Made by a program: the position numbers and the translations under genes. From contig OY757934.1 of assembly GCA_963585895.1 (NCBI GenBank), positions 40,437,330 through 40,501,329 of the forward strand: a stretch of 64,000 bases of DNA. The letters are read 5' to 3'. Of this stretch, positions 55,370-64,000 are shown one piece after another; the stretch's first letter is position 1, and each line of letters begins with the position of its first letter. The notes below the pieces were generated by a model. It made no database searches. It worked only from the letters and a program-made list of their open reading frames with translations, and was not told the DNA's origin. The DNA comes from Sepioteuthis lessoniana (lineage: Eukaryota; Mollusca; Cephalopoda; Myopsida; Loliginidae).

Positions 55370-55690
55370 AAACCCAGAGAGAACAGAAATGAGTGAAAAA
55401 AAAAAAATCAGAGAGAACAGAAATGAGTGACTATCTTTTATGTACAAAAAAATACTTAAAATACTTTTATGTACAAAAAAATACTTAAAATACTTTTATG
55501 TACCAAAAATACTTAAAATACTTTTATGTACAAAAAATACTTAAAATATTTTTATGTACAAAAAAATACTTAAAATACTTTTATGTACAAAAAAATACTT
55601 AAAATACTTTTATGTACAAAAAAATACTTAAAAAACTTTTATGTACAAAAAAACCCAGAGAGAACAGAAATGAGTGACTATCTTTTATGT
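55370..55690 (+). repeat. Minisatellite of 29-30-bp units with duplicated flank
   Basis: About seven units of TTTTATGTACAAAAAAATAC then TTAAAATAC lie at 55436-55650. A flank, CCCAGAGAGAACAGAAATGA, occurs before the array (twice) and again after it, so array and flank were duplicated together. Confidence 0.85.
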
Positions 55691-55867
55691 ACATTTCTGT
55701 ATTTTATCTAATATTGATTCTGGGAACAAATATCTACTTTCATGGCTATTACAGAATACCATCATCTGAGAGAAACAGTAATCGTAGAGGTTGCTTGGGA
55801 ATATGCAATTAATGTCAGTTGGCTTTTATCAAAAATATCACTAGAGATACTTTTGCAAAGTTGAGAG

Positions 55868-55932
55868 TGCACACACCCACACACACAAACACACATACAC
55901 ACACACACACACACACACATACACACACAGAT
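55868..55932. repeat. (CA)n microsatellite
   Basis: CA run of about 60 bp with single interruptions. Confidence 0.9.
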
Positions 55933-55964
55933 AAACATAAATATGAACACAAAATGATCTTTGC

Positions 55965-56515
55965 CTATTCCGTGGGAGCTTTAGAATACACTGACTGTAC
56001 TTCTGCAGTGGAGTAAGAACCCCTCCCAAACGACTGTCCTGAAATATGACACTAAACAATCTGATAGTGAGGTTCCAGTGATGCTGGAGCTTTGGGGAAT
56101 GCAGAGCATACTTTCATTGCCATCACTCCCAAGTCCAATCTGACCCGGAGTGGTAACACCTGATAAGGCCCTATCTATGGGTAAATAGAGCTAAATTGAG
56201 AACTTATGCAAAAAAAGGAATTGTTTGAAATAGTTTGAAACTATACTTATACTAAACTAAATTGCTTGAAATAGAACTGTTTGACTAACCTGAATCGCTT
56301 ATACTAAACTGAATTGTTTGAAATAGAACTGTTTTTGACATTTAACTGTGTATGGACAAAAACTAAACTTATACTAAACTAAATTGTTTGAAAAAGAACT
56401 GTTTGACTAACCTAAATAACTTGAAATGTTTTTGACAACTAAACTGCACACTTATGCTAAACTGAATAGTTTGAAATAGAACTGTTTGTTTGTATGAATA
56501 TATCCTCTGGCCTTC
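55965..56515 (+). mobile_element. Q element (tandem-body type), tail replaced
   Basis: The head (TGGGAGCTTTAGAATACACT, GGTTCCAGTGATGCTGGAGC) and body units (TTATACTAAACTGAATTG) run to 56495. The expected hairpin tail is missing. Instead a CTGGCCTTCTTCAGGTGTTT stretch follows at about 56506. Confidence 0.65.
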
Positions 56516-56519
56516 TTCA

Positions 56520-56940
56520 GGTGTTTGTCAAACTCAGGAATCTACACGGAACTTTGAACTACGTCCTTTATTAAATTGTTTCATAATAAAGGCTAATTTT
56601 GTGATTAATTGTAAAGTTTAAAGTGAAATCTACTGAAGAATAAGCAAGGGTTCTTTACACACAGCTTGGGAAACACTTCCACCAAAATAATCTTACAAGT
56701 TACAGGAAAGAATGTCACAAATTTGCTCTACAGTAATAGATGGTCTTGGTAGATTCTTTGATGAAAAGAAAATATAGATTTGATTTAATTAGAATTAGAA
56801 TTATTTCATAGTCATTTTGATTTAAATTATTGCATAATTGCATGCAAATATAGAAAAAATTAATTCATTTCTCTAAAGATAAAAATTTTATTCATTTTTT
56901 TAAATTCAGAGGAAATAATCAATATAATACCAAACTTTTG
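56520..56940. other. Unassigned AT-rich stretch
   Basis: No gene or repeat copy recognised. Confidence 0.5.
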
Positions 56941-57129
56941 GTCGGTAGTGTGTGGGTATATATATATATATTGCATTTTTCATAAAGGATGCTACCCTTT
57001 GAATAAGGGTAGCACTTGTGCATTTATATGACAGTATTGGACGTGTATCAGCATTATTTAGCAGTTGAAATGATTGTGGCTGAACTGCAATAAATGAATT
57101 TCCTATTCAGTCATGCAATTATGTTCACT

Positions 57130-57262
57130 TTCAAACAAGTACCCTACGAAAAGGTATGAACTCCCTTATCATTCCAGATATTCTTTCTATGAGGATGACA
57201 TCAACATTAAATAACTAGCAAAAGTTGATATGTCATTTGGCAAAGAAACTGAAATCCAAATA
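57130..57262 (+). mobile_element. SINE S 3' part, plus
   Basis: AAGGTATGAACTCCCTTATC, then ACATTAAATAACTAGCAAAA and GTTGATATGTCA. The head is missing. Confidence 0.55.
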
Positions 57263-57311
57263 TACATACATATACGCATATATATATACATAAAAATACA
57301 TATATATGGAG

Positions 57312-57600
57312 GTGCCTGTGATGTAATTGTTATCATCATAGGAAATGGACACGGCGACACAAGTTCAAATCCTGGACGAGACTGATTGCATTTTACATAG
57401 CACTAATACTCCTGGGAAAGGTATGAATCCAATTATTCTCCCTCCAACTATGGGTAAATAGTAGGGCAGACTGCATTATTCAGCCTTGATGAGGCAACTA
57501 GTCTAGACGGAAAACTCTGAATTCAAACCTGCCAAACTCTGCTTAAAAAATTGACCTTGTGTCATATCCTGCCCAAGTGGAGGGGGTGGTAAATATGATA
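57312..57600 (+). mobile_element. SINE P copy
   Basis: GGTGCCTGTGATGTAATTGT (A box slightly decayed), AAGTTCAAATCCTGGACGAG (B box), body and 3' end TCATATCCTGCCCAAGTGGA then GGTAAAT. Nearly full length. Confidence 0.75.
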
Positions 57601-57649
57601 ACAATACATATAAAATCATACATATATATATATATATATATATATGTAG

Positions 57650-58227
57650 CCACATATTTTCATATACATATTCAAGAAGCCCAAGCACTGGTTTTGCTTT
57701 GGGAATAAGTTTCCTACTGAGTGTCCCAGATATATAAACTTCTTGCATTAACGTTAATTCAGATTGACAGTTATCTCTTTAAAAAGCTCAAAAACACGCC
57801 TGCTTACTGACTTAAAACTTTTAAGATCTACTGGTTCATCATTGTTTACAAGATTATAAATTTATTCCCTTCTGATCTGATTGAACTTTTATTGATATCA
57901 CTCACAACCTAGTTTCATTCTGAAAAAGAAAAAAGCTTAAACCATTTATGTCTTCTTATATTATTTTAAATAATATAAATGCCAACTGCATGGAAAAGGG
58001 TTGGAAATGCCATGTGATTCCTATTGAAGTTGGTTGTCATGGTTTTCTAGGACACTCAGTCATTTTTGTTTCTTTCGAAAATAGGAATCACTGGCCACAG
58101 TTTGAAAGTTGCCTCATATCATCTTCAGACCACGACACAGTATGCATCCAGTTGGATTTGGTTGAAAGTGAAAAGTCTTCAACATGAATGAAATGCGTAC
58201 GGAACCTCCATTCCCATGTGATTATCT
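57650..58227. other. Unassigned stretch
   Basis: The 79-residue open frame at 57948-58187 has no recognised domain or homologue known to me and no other coding evidence. It is not annotated as a gene. Confidence 0.4.
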
Positions 58228-58242
58228 AACATCAAGAAATGG

Positions 58243-58523
58243 AGGTGCCCGTGGTGTAGTCATTGTCGTCGTAGGAAAGGAACACGGCGACACGAGTTCA
58301 AATCCTGGACAAAACTTCACATAGCATTAATACCCTTGGGAAAGGTATGAATCCAATTATTCTCCCTCCAGCTATGGGTAAATAGTAGGACAGACTAGGT
58401 TCTTCAGCCTTGGTGAGGCAACTAGTCTAGGAGAAGGAAAACTCTGAATTAAAACCTGTTAAACTCCCCTTAAAAATTGACCTTGTGTCATATCCTGCCC
58501 AAGCGGAGGGGTTGGTAAATAGC
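58243..58523 (+). mobile_element. SINE P, full length with 15-bp target duplication
   Basis: AACATCAAGAAATGG at 58228-58242 is repeated perfectly at 58524-58538. The 281-bp insert has GTGCCCGTGGTGTAGTCATT and GAGTTCAAATCCTGGACAAA heads and the usual P body. This defines the exact boundaries of the family. A short deletion follows the B box. Confidence 0.92.
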
Positions 58524-59119
58524 AACATCAAGAAATGGTTACTGTAAGTGTGTAATGACATCAACGGCCAAAAGTAAATGCATTTTTAAAAATCACAAAC
58601 AGCACTAAAAATGAAGATGAACATACAATGTAATCTCTGCTTTTAGTTGATCTGGCGTATATATATATATATATAATTCTTTTAAATACCCTGTCTGGTG
58701 GCAAAAGCTGCTTGGTAGTGCCAGTAGTGGCAGTAACACCTTGAGCTACCAAAACCGTGCCATCACCTCTTGTTGGCAGCTGATGAGGACAAGGTATTGG
58801 ACGTGCTTTCACACATTGTATGATGGAAAAAATAAAAAATAAAAAATTCCATGAAACATTTGTTATTGTTTTTTTGTTTTATTTTGTCTTTATGCCAACT
58901 ATTTTCATGGTCAAAGTTTTATCTATTTAAAAGTAGACATGTTTTGTTCCAGTTTACTGAATTTGTTTCCAGATGCCTTCAAAAACAAATCTGGAGAACT
59001 TACCAAAATTATTTAAATTACAATTTACTCTTAATTTTTTTCCCTTGGCTTTCATTTATTCAAATTCAGTATCTATAGTCAAAAAATTATATTCATCTGT
59101 ATCTAAGGTAATTTTATAA

Positions 59120-59425
59120 AAGAGAATATTGAACAAATACTGGAGGCAACATCCCACAAAACCACCCATCTCGAAAACCATCCAAATTAGACGAACAAGA
59201 CATGCAGGACACTGCTGGAGAAGTAAGGACAAATTCATAAGGGATGTACTCCTGTAGACCCCTTCACACAGATAAGCAAGGTTTGGGCGACCAATGAGAA
59301 CCTATCTAAAACAGCTCTGTACTGATACAGAACGTAGCATAGAAGACCTGCCGGGAGCGATGGACGATAGAGACAAGTGGTGAGAGAGGATCAGAGAAAT
59401 CCATGCGAGCAGCACAACATGATGA
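59120..59425 (+). pseudogene. LINE A 3' fragment
   Basis: ILNKYWRQHPTKPPISKTIQ (in places), IRRTRHAGHCWRSKDKFIRD, a stop after VLL, and DLPGAMDDRDKW. The end is AACATGATGATGATATAT. It is diverged and 5'-truncated at about the last 100 codons. Confidence 0.75.
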
Positions 59426-59574
59426 TGATATATATGTATATATATATATATATCGATCTTTTCAGCATCCCTTCATTTATATACGAGAGAGAGAGAGGGT
59501 GTGAGAAAGAAAGTGAGAGAGAGAGAAAAAGAAAGAGAGAGATCTAAGGATTACATAAAAACAGAGTTAACAAT

Positions 59575-59700
59575 ACTTGGAGACTGTCAGTTTCTTTCGC
59601 GTGCAATCAGTCACCAAGTGCCATTGACTCTGTGTCTATACTATTCTAACTTAGATCTACATTTGCTCTCTAGTGATATTGAGCATTCCTTATTTATAGA
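59575..59700. repeat. Half of a palindromic F element
   Basis: CTGTCAGTTTCTTTCGCGTG and AGTGCCATTGACTCTGTGTC, then TATACTATTCTAACTTAGAT match one arm of the elements at 32190 and 43860. An (AT)n run follows at 59718-59742. Confidence 0.6.
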
Positions 59701-60507
59701 GCTATCAAATTACATAATTAATATATATATATATATATATATGGTGTGGAAGCAAAATATGGAATAATTTTTTAAACATTTTTTTTCATCTGATTAGTCC
59801 AATTTTTGTTTTTAAATGTGATAAATGTTGATGTCTATGATTAGCTCAATTATGCAAGTACTTTTGTTATTAAAATTCGACCCAATGAGTGAGCAAAAAA
59901 AGAGACAACAAAGAATCTACGATTTGTTTAACGCCAAAACCAAGCAAAAGTTTCTTTGTCTACTGTATACAAAGCAAAGAAAAAATTTTTCAGAAAAAAA
60001 GCTTTTTAAGGAAAAGGGGGAGTGGGGGATTGAACAAAACATGAAAAGAAAGCTTTTTAACTGCTCTCATTACAGTGATTAAGAAGGCCCCCACAACATC
60101 AATAAGTAAGGCATGTTGATACAATAATAAAAAAAATGGCAGCCATATTGAGTATATTTATTGTTTTGTTGTTTATTTTTTTTAAATTAAAATTAATCTT
60201 GTTTTATAATAGAGTCGTTTATTATTGTACTTGAATATTCCTAATTTTGCTTCTGCACCCTATATATACATATATATACAATGGAGTGAAATAAAATTTG
60301 TACATATGAAATTAATGCCATATATTTGTACATATGAAAATGAATAAATGGCATTAATTTCAGTAAAATTAATTGTAACCTAACTTTATATACACATATT
60401 AGTAGAAGATATCCTTATACAGTAAATGTGTATGAGAATTTTGTTCAGGCTATGTTTGAAAGATAAAAAATTAAAATTTTCATATGTACGAATATTCATT
60501 TTACCGA

Positions 60508-60540
<33 letters not shown>
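60508..60540. repeat. (AT)n microsatellite
   Basis: A pure AT run, followed by GATAGATATA. Confidence 0.9.
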
Positions 60541-60542
<2 letters not shown>

Positions 60543-60792
60543 TAGATATATAGAGAAAGAGAAAAAAAGGCTACATAGATAGATTCTAACAGGAGTACCT
60601 GGCCCATGACTGGACTAAAAGTATTTTATGAACATCAGTGAATGAATAGAAAGAGGGAAGAGAAGAGTAAGCTAAAAATTAAAAATGTACCTTTATTTAT
60701 AGTTGAAAGATTTCACCTATTCATTCAAAAGAAAAGTATTCTTTTACTTTATGAATGGTTTTTAATTTTTCTAATTCTTTTTTTGTTTACAT

Positions 60793-60796
<4 letters not shown>

Positions 60797-60849
<53 letters not shown>

Positions 60850-60862
60850 CAATTTTAATAGG

Positions 60863-60893
<31 letters not shown>

Positions 60894-60925
60894 GCCTGTA
60901 ACCCTATTAAAATGATATATAAAAA
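60797..60925. repeat. (CA)n(AT)n with a small palindrome
   Basis: (CA)n at 60797-60828 runs into (AT)n. CAATTTTAATAGGGTT and AACCCTATTAAAATG then flank a second AT run, giving a 15-bp-arm hairpin with an AT loop. Confidence 0.8.
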
Positions 60926-60929
60926 TACA

Positions 60930-61820
60930 TAACCCTATACTGGTAAAAAGTTTAAAACATTTTCAAATGAATTTTTATTTTTTTATGATTCATGCTCAGT
61001 TACAGAACAATTTTTTAGTGAATAATTTTTCAAAAATCAGTTTTGATTTAAATTTTTATTTAACCTCTAAAAATTTGATGACAAAAGAATCTAAGAATTT
61101 GTGTATATTATTTTAAAAAATGTAATCCTCAACTTATGAGTGGGATGAAAGATCAATATAATTTTATTTTTCTAATAACTCTTTTTTTAAATATGACAAA
61201 AATTTTAATTCAGTTCTTAATTGCCAGTTTATTTCTTTTTAAAAAAAAAGTTTTTGAATTACACTGATTAAAAATTCATATATTTTCTTCTAAGAAGTTA
61301 GGAAAGTATTTGTTTAAAAAATCAGTGTTTGAGTTATTGATAAACAATACTTTCATTTAATTTTTGATATTTTTTCTTTTATACACTCTGAAAAATGTTT
61401 CATTATAGGTAGATACTAAAGAAAGAAAGAAAAATATGCCCTAACAATAAAAAGAAGATAAGAAATGAAAATACAAAACTTTTTATATTATGATTTTTTT
61501 TTAGCAGGGGTTATACTAAAAATTGTATTTTAAAAAAAGACCCCTTGGTTTGTAACATGATTTCTTTTTTAATTTCCAAAAACATTTTTTTACAATTAGT
61601 ACTATATTATATTATAATATAGTACAATTAGTACTACATTATAAAACAATGATTTTCAAAAAAATCCTTAAATTCAAATTTCCCCCTATAACAACCATGT
61701 AACATTTAAACATGGCAGGTCTGAAGAAATACTAAAGCGTCCCTCTATTTTTTTTTGGTTCTTGATTGATTTTTATTTATTGATTATATCATTTAATTAG
61801 GAAAAATCAAAAACTAAATT
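60930..61820. other. Unassigned, very AT-rich stretch
   Basis: No recognised element; T-runs and A-runs predominate. Confidence 0.5.
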
Positions 61821-61821
61821 C

Positions 61822-62420
61822 TATCATCATCATGTCGCACCATCAGCATGGATATCTCAGACCTTTTCTCACCACCCTTCTCTATCGTCCATTGCTTCCA
61901 GCAGGGCTTCAGGGCTACATGCCGTATCAGCACAGAGCTGCTATATGTAGGTTCTAGCTGGTCATCCTGCTTTTGCTCATCCATGTGAAGGGTTCGACTG
62001 GAGTATATCACTTATGAGTTTGTCCTTACTTCTCCAGCAGTGTCCCACATGTCTGGTTTGTCAAACTTTGATAGTTTTCGTGATGGGTGGTAAGTGGCCG
62101 TACAGCTGTTACTTTGTGAGGTGCTGCCTCCAGGACTTGTTCAATAGTGCTCGCAGCATTCTTGTGTAGTTGCCGTCAAGCTTTTTCTCCAAATGTTTAG
62201 TTAGCATCCATGTAGTGCATCCATACAGCAGTATTGACACGACTGCTGCTTAGAAGAAACTGCATTTTATTTTATCGATCAGGTCTGACTTCCATATGAC
62301 CAATAGACTATCAATAGCTGTCCATGCCTTTGCTAGTCCTGTGTTGATATCTGTCTCAGTTGATGAGAAACTGCTTCCTCAGTAGGTGAACTTGTCTACT
62401 AGTTTCAGAGGAGCTACCAT
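61822..62420 (-). pseudogene. LINE A 3' fragment, minus
   Basis: The (ATC)n end is at left. The minus-strand reading through several frame breaks gives the C-terminus, GHCWRSKDKLISDILQ-like sequence, then KQHPSIKTIKV-like and DRLDKIKCSFF-like stretches, to YLGSSFSSTE-like sequence near 62370. It is truncated at the LDG/KLVDKF region. Confidence 0.75.
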
Positions 62421-62521
62421 TGTACTTTTCTTAATTATAAACATTTTAACATGATTTTGATGCCCCATTAGAGCTCTTTTCTGAGTTGAAAGTCAACACA
62501 TACCAACCAAAACAGACATGA

Positions 62522-62522
<1 letters not shown>

Positions 62523-62557
<35 letters not shown>

Positions 62558-62582
62558 TATACACACACATACACACACAGAC

Positions 62583-62625
<43 letters not shown>

Positions 62626-62650
62626 TATACACACACATACACACACAGAC

Positions 62651-62691
<41 letters not shown>

Positions 62692-62828
62692 TATATATAT
62701 ATATATATATATATATGCATATACACACACATACACACACAGACATATACATATATATATATGTATATATATATGCATATATATATATATATATGCATAT
62801 ACACACACATACACACACAGACATATAC

Positions 62829-62868
<40 letters not shown>

Positions 62869-62925
62869 GCATATACACACACATACACACACAGACATAT
62901 ACATATATATATATATATATATATA

Positions 62926-62959
<34 letters not shown>

Positions 62960-62984
62960 TATACACACACATACACACACAGAC

Positions 62985-63024
<40 letters not shown>
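62523..63024 (+). repeat. Higher-order (AT)n / (CA)-rich array
   Basis: A core of about 40 bp (GCATATACACACACATACAC then ACACAGACATATACAT) occurs six times, at about 62553, 62621, 62715, 62795, 62868 and 62955. The copies are separated by (AT)n of variable length. Open frames on both strands read as IYIYI/THTHT repeats and are not genes. Confidence 0.92.
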
Positions 63025-63029
<5 letters not shown>

Positions 63030-63039
63030 TAAAAATATT

Positions 63040-63640
63040 ACAGCCCAGTCAGCTGGGGCTATAGAATACACCAACTGGATCTCTGCAGAGGAGTAAGACC
63101 CCCCCCTACGCCCTCTCAGCAAGTGTCCTGAATATGACATTAAACAATCAGATGGTGAGGCTCCAGTAATGCTGGAGCTTTCAGGAATGTGGAGTACCTC
63201 ATCATTGCCATTGCTTCCAGGTCCACTCTGATCCTAAGAGGTAGCACCTGATAGGGTCCTATCTATGGGTCAAATAGAACTGTTTGACATTTAAACTGTG
63301 TTCTTATGTGAAATTGATTTGTTAGAAATAGAACTTTTTGATCATTTAATTGTGTGTAACAAATGACTGATGTTTAATTGAATTGTTAGTGATACATAGC
63401 AATACTTGGAACTAATTAACAGTGCGTAAATGAATGAATAATGTTGAATAGAATACTTGAATGTTAAACAGCAATACTTGAAACCATTTAACTGTGTGAA
63501 AAAATGAGCACAGGCTTATTTAAAGATGTTATCAACAAAATGTTTACAAATCATATATACCTAATATATATTTTTAAGCAAGATTTAGCATTAAATAACC
63601 AACTATGTTTGATATGCCATAAAACCAAACCAATCCAAAC
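63040..63640 (+). mobile_element. Q element, full length, tandem-body type
   Basis: Head CCCAGTCAGCTGGGGCTATA and GGCTCCAGTAATGCTGGAGC. Body units (CTTATGTGAAATTGATTTG, then shorter ones). The tail is TTAGCATTAAATAACCAACT then TTGATATGCCATAAAACC. About 590 bp. Confidence 0.75.
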
Positions 63641-63827
63641 TAAACATATAAGAATTAAATATATACATTTAGGTATATACCTGTTCTGCTATTATAGCAT
63701 GGAGCACTCTTTTCATGCAACTTTTCTTAGTATCTACGAAGATAGAATGATATCTTGACCAATCAGTGTGACAATAGCTTTGAAATTTTTTGATAGATAA
63801 ATATCTATTAGTAAATGAATATTACCA

Positions 63828-63856
63828 TAGATAGATAGATAGATAGATAGATAGAT
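63828..63856. repeat. (GATA)n microsatellite
   Basis: About seven GATA units. Confidence 0.95.
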
Positions 63857-64000
63857 TTTGATGGTAAATTAATTTTGAATTAATATAAGTATTACGAAAT
63901 ATCAACAAGACTGAACAAAATAATCTTTAGTTGCCAGATTCTACTAACCTTTCTTTTACACACAAACTCTAACTTCATTGGTATACATTACACACAAAAC

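Noticed and set aside
57948-58187. 79-residue frame as a small gene
   Set aside because: It reads like a plausible protein, but nothing is recognised and there is no second line of evidence.
62446-63140. Six overlapping long open frames of 147-205 residues on both strands
   Set aside because: They read as IYIYI, THTHT and CVCVC repeats caused by AT/CA dinucleotides. They are not genes.

Overview
This is eukaryotic, AT-rich, extremely repeat-dense intergenic or intronic DNA from an invertebrate animal. I found no convincing host protein-coding gene, rRNA gene or functional tRNA gene in the 64 kb. Almost everything recognisable is transposable-element debris plus microsatellites and minisatellites. 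The mix suggests a lophotrochozoan, most likely a mollusc and perhaps a cephalopod: RTE-type LINEs with (TGA)n tails, R2/Dong-like LINEs with a CCHC-type finger and a restriction-like endonuclease, mariners of the D,D34D type, several tRNA-derived SINE families, and long (AT)n and (CA)n tracts. The taxon is inferred from repeat style only.

Family names used here are my own. LINE A is RTE-like, with an APE endonuclease, a reverse transcriptase (RT) with YADD, and a (TGA)n 3' end. LINE B is R2/NeSL/Dong-like, with a restriction-like endonuclease and an (AAT)n 3' end. Q is a non-autonomous element with a conserved head of about 230 bp, often an internal tandem-repeat body, and a hairpin 3' tail. 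S, P, R and V are tRNA-headed SINEs. F elements are palindromic fold-backs that often abut (AT)n.

Layout: 1-6 kb holds degraded LINE B copies, a minus-strand solo LTR and a mariner relic. 6.8-10.1 kb holds the 5' half of a LINE A (full endonuclease), then serial LINE B 3' ends, one split by a nested minus-strand LINE A. 10.2-14 kb holds fold-back elements and a pair of 288-bp inverted arms. 14-22.5 kb is mostly unassigned sequence with Q copies. 22.8-25.7 kb has a solo LTR between inverted element copies, a LINE A, an S SINE and a deleted mariner. 25.8-27.7 kb is a minisatellite of roughly 22-bp units carrying a twin-primed LINE A with a perfect 12-bp target-site duplication (TSD). 28-29.6 kb is unassigned. 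30-49 kb is a patchwork of Q, S, P and R elements, fold-backs and microsatellites, including a three-level nest at 46.3-47.2 kb. 49.1-53.9 kb has a fresh short SINE, two copies of an internally deleted mariner sharing a telomere-like junction, and a LINE A with its RT domain. 54-64 kb has more SINEs, Q copies, a minisatellite, LINE fragments and a higher-order (AT)/(CA) array.

The elements form an ecosystem rather than a pathway: autonomous LINE relics (A, B), the SINE and Q passengers probably mobilised by LINE machinery, and repeated insertion into microsatellites or older elements. The most interesting signals are hammerhead-ribozyme-like cores inside palindromic elements, a hairpin tail shared by S and Q, LINE B ends abutting (AAT)n, and a deleted mariner subfamily with TTAGGG-like filler.
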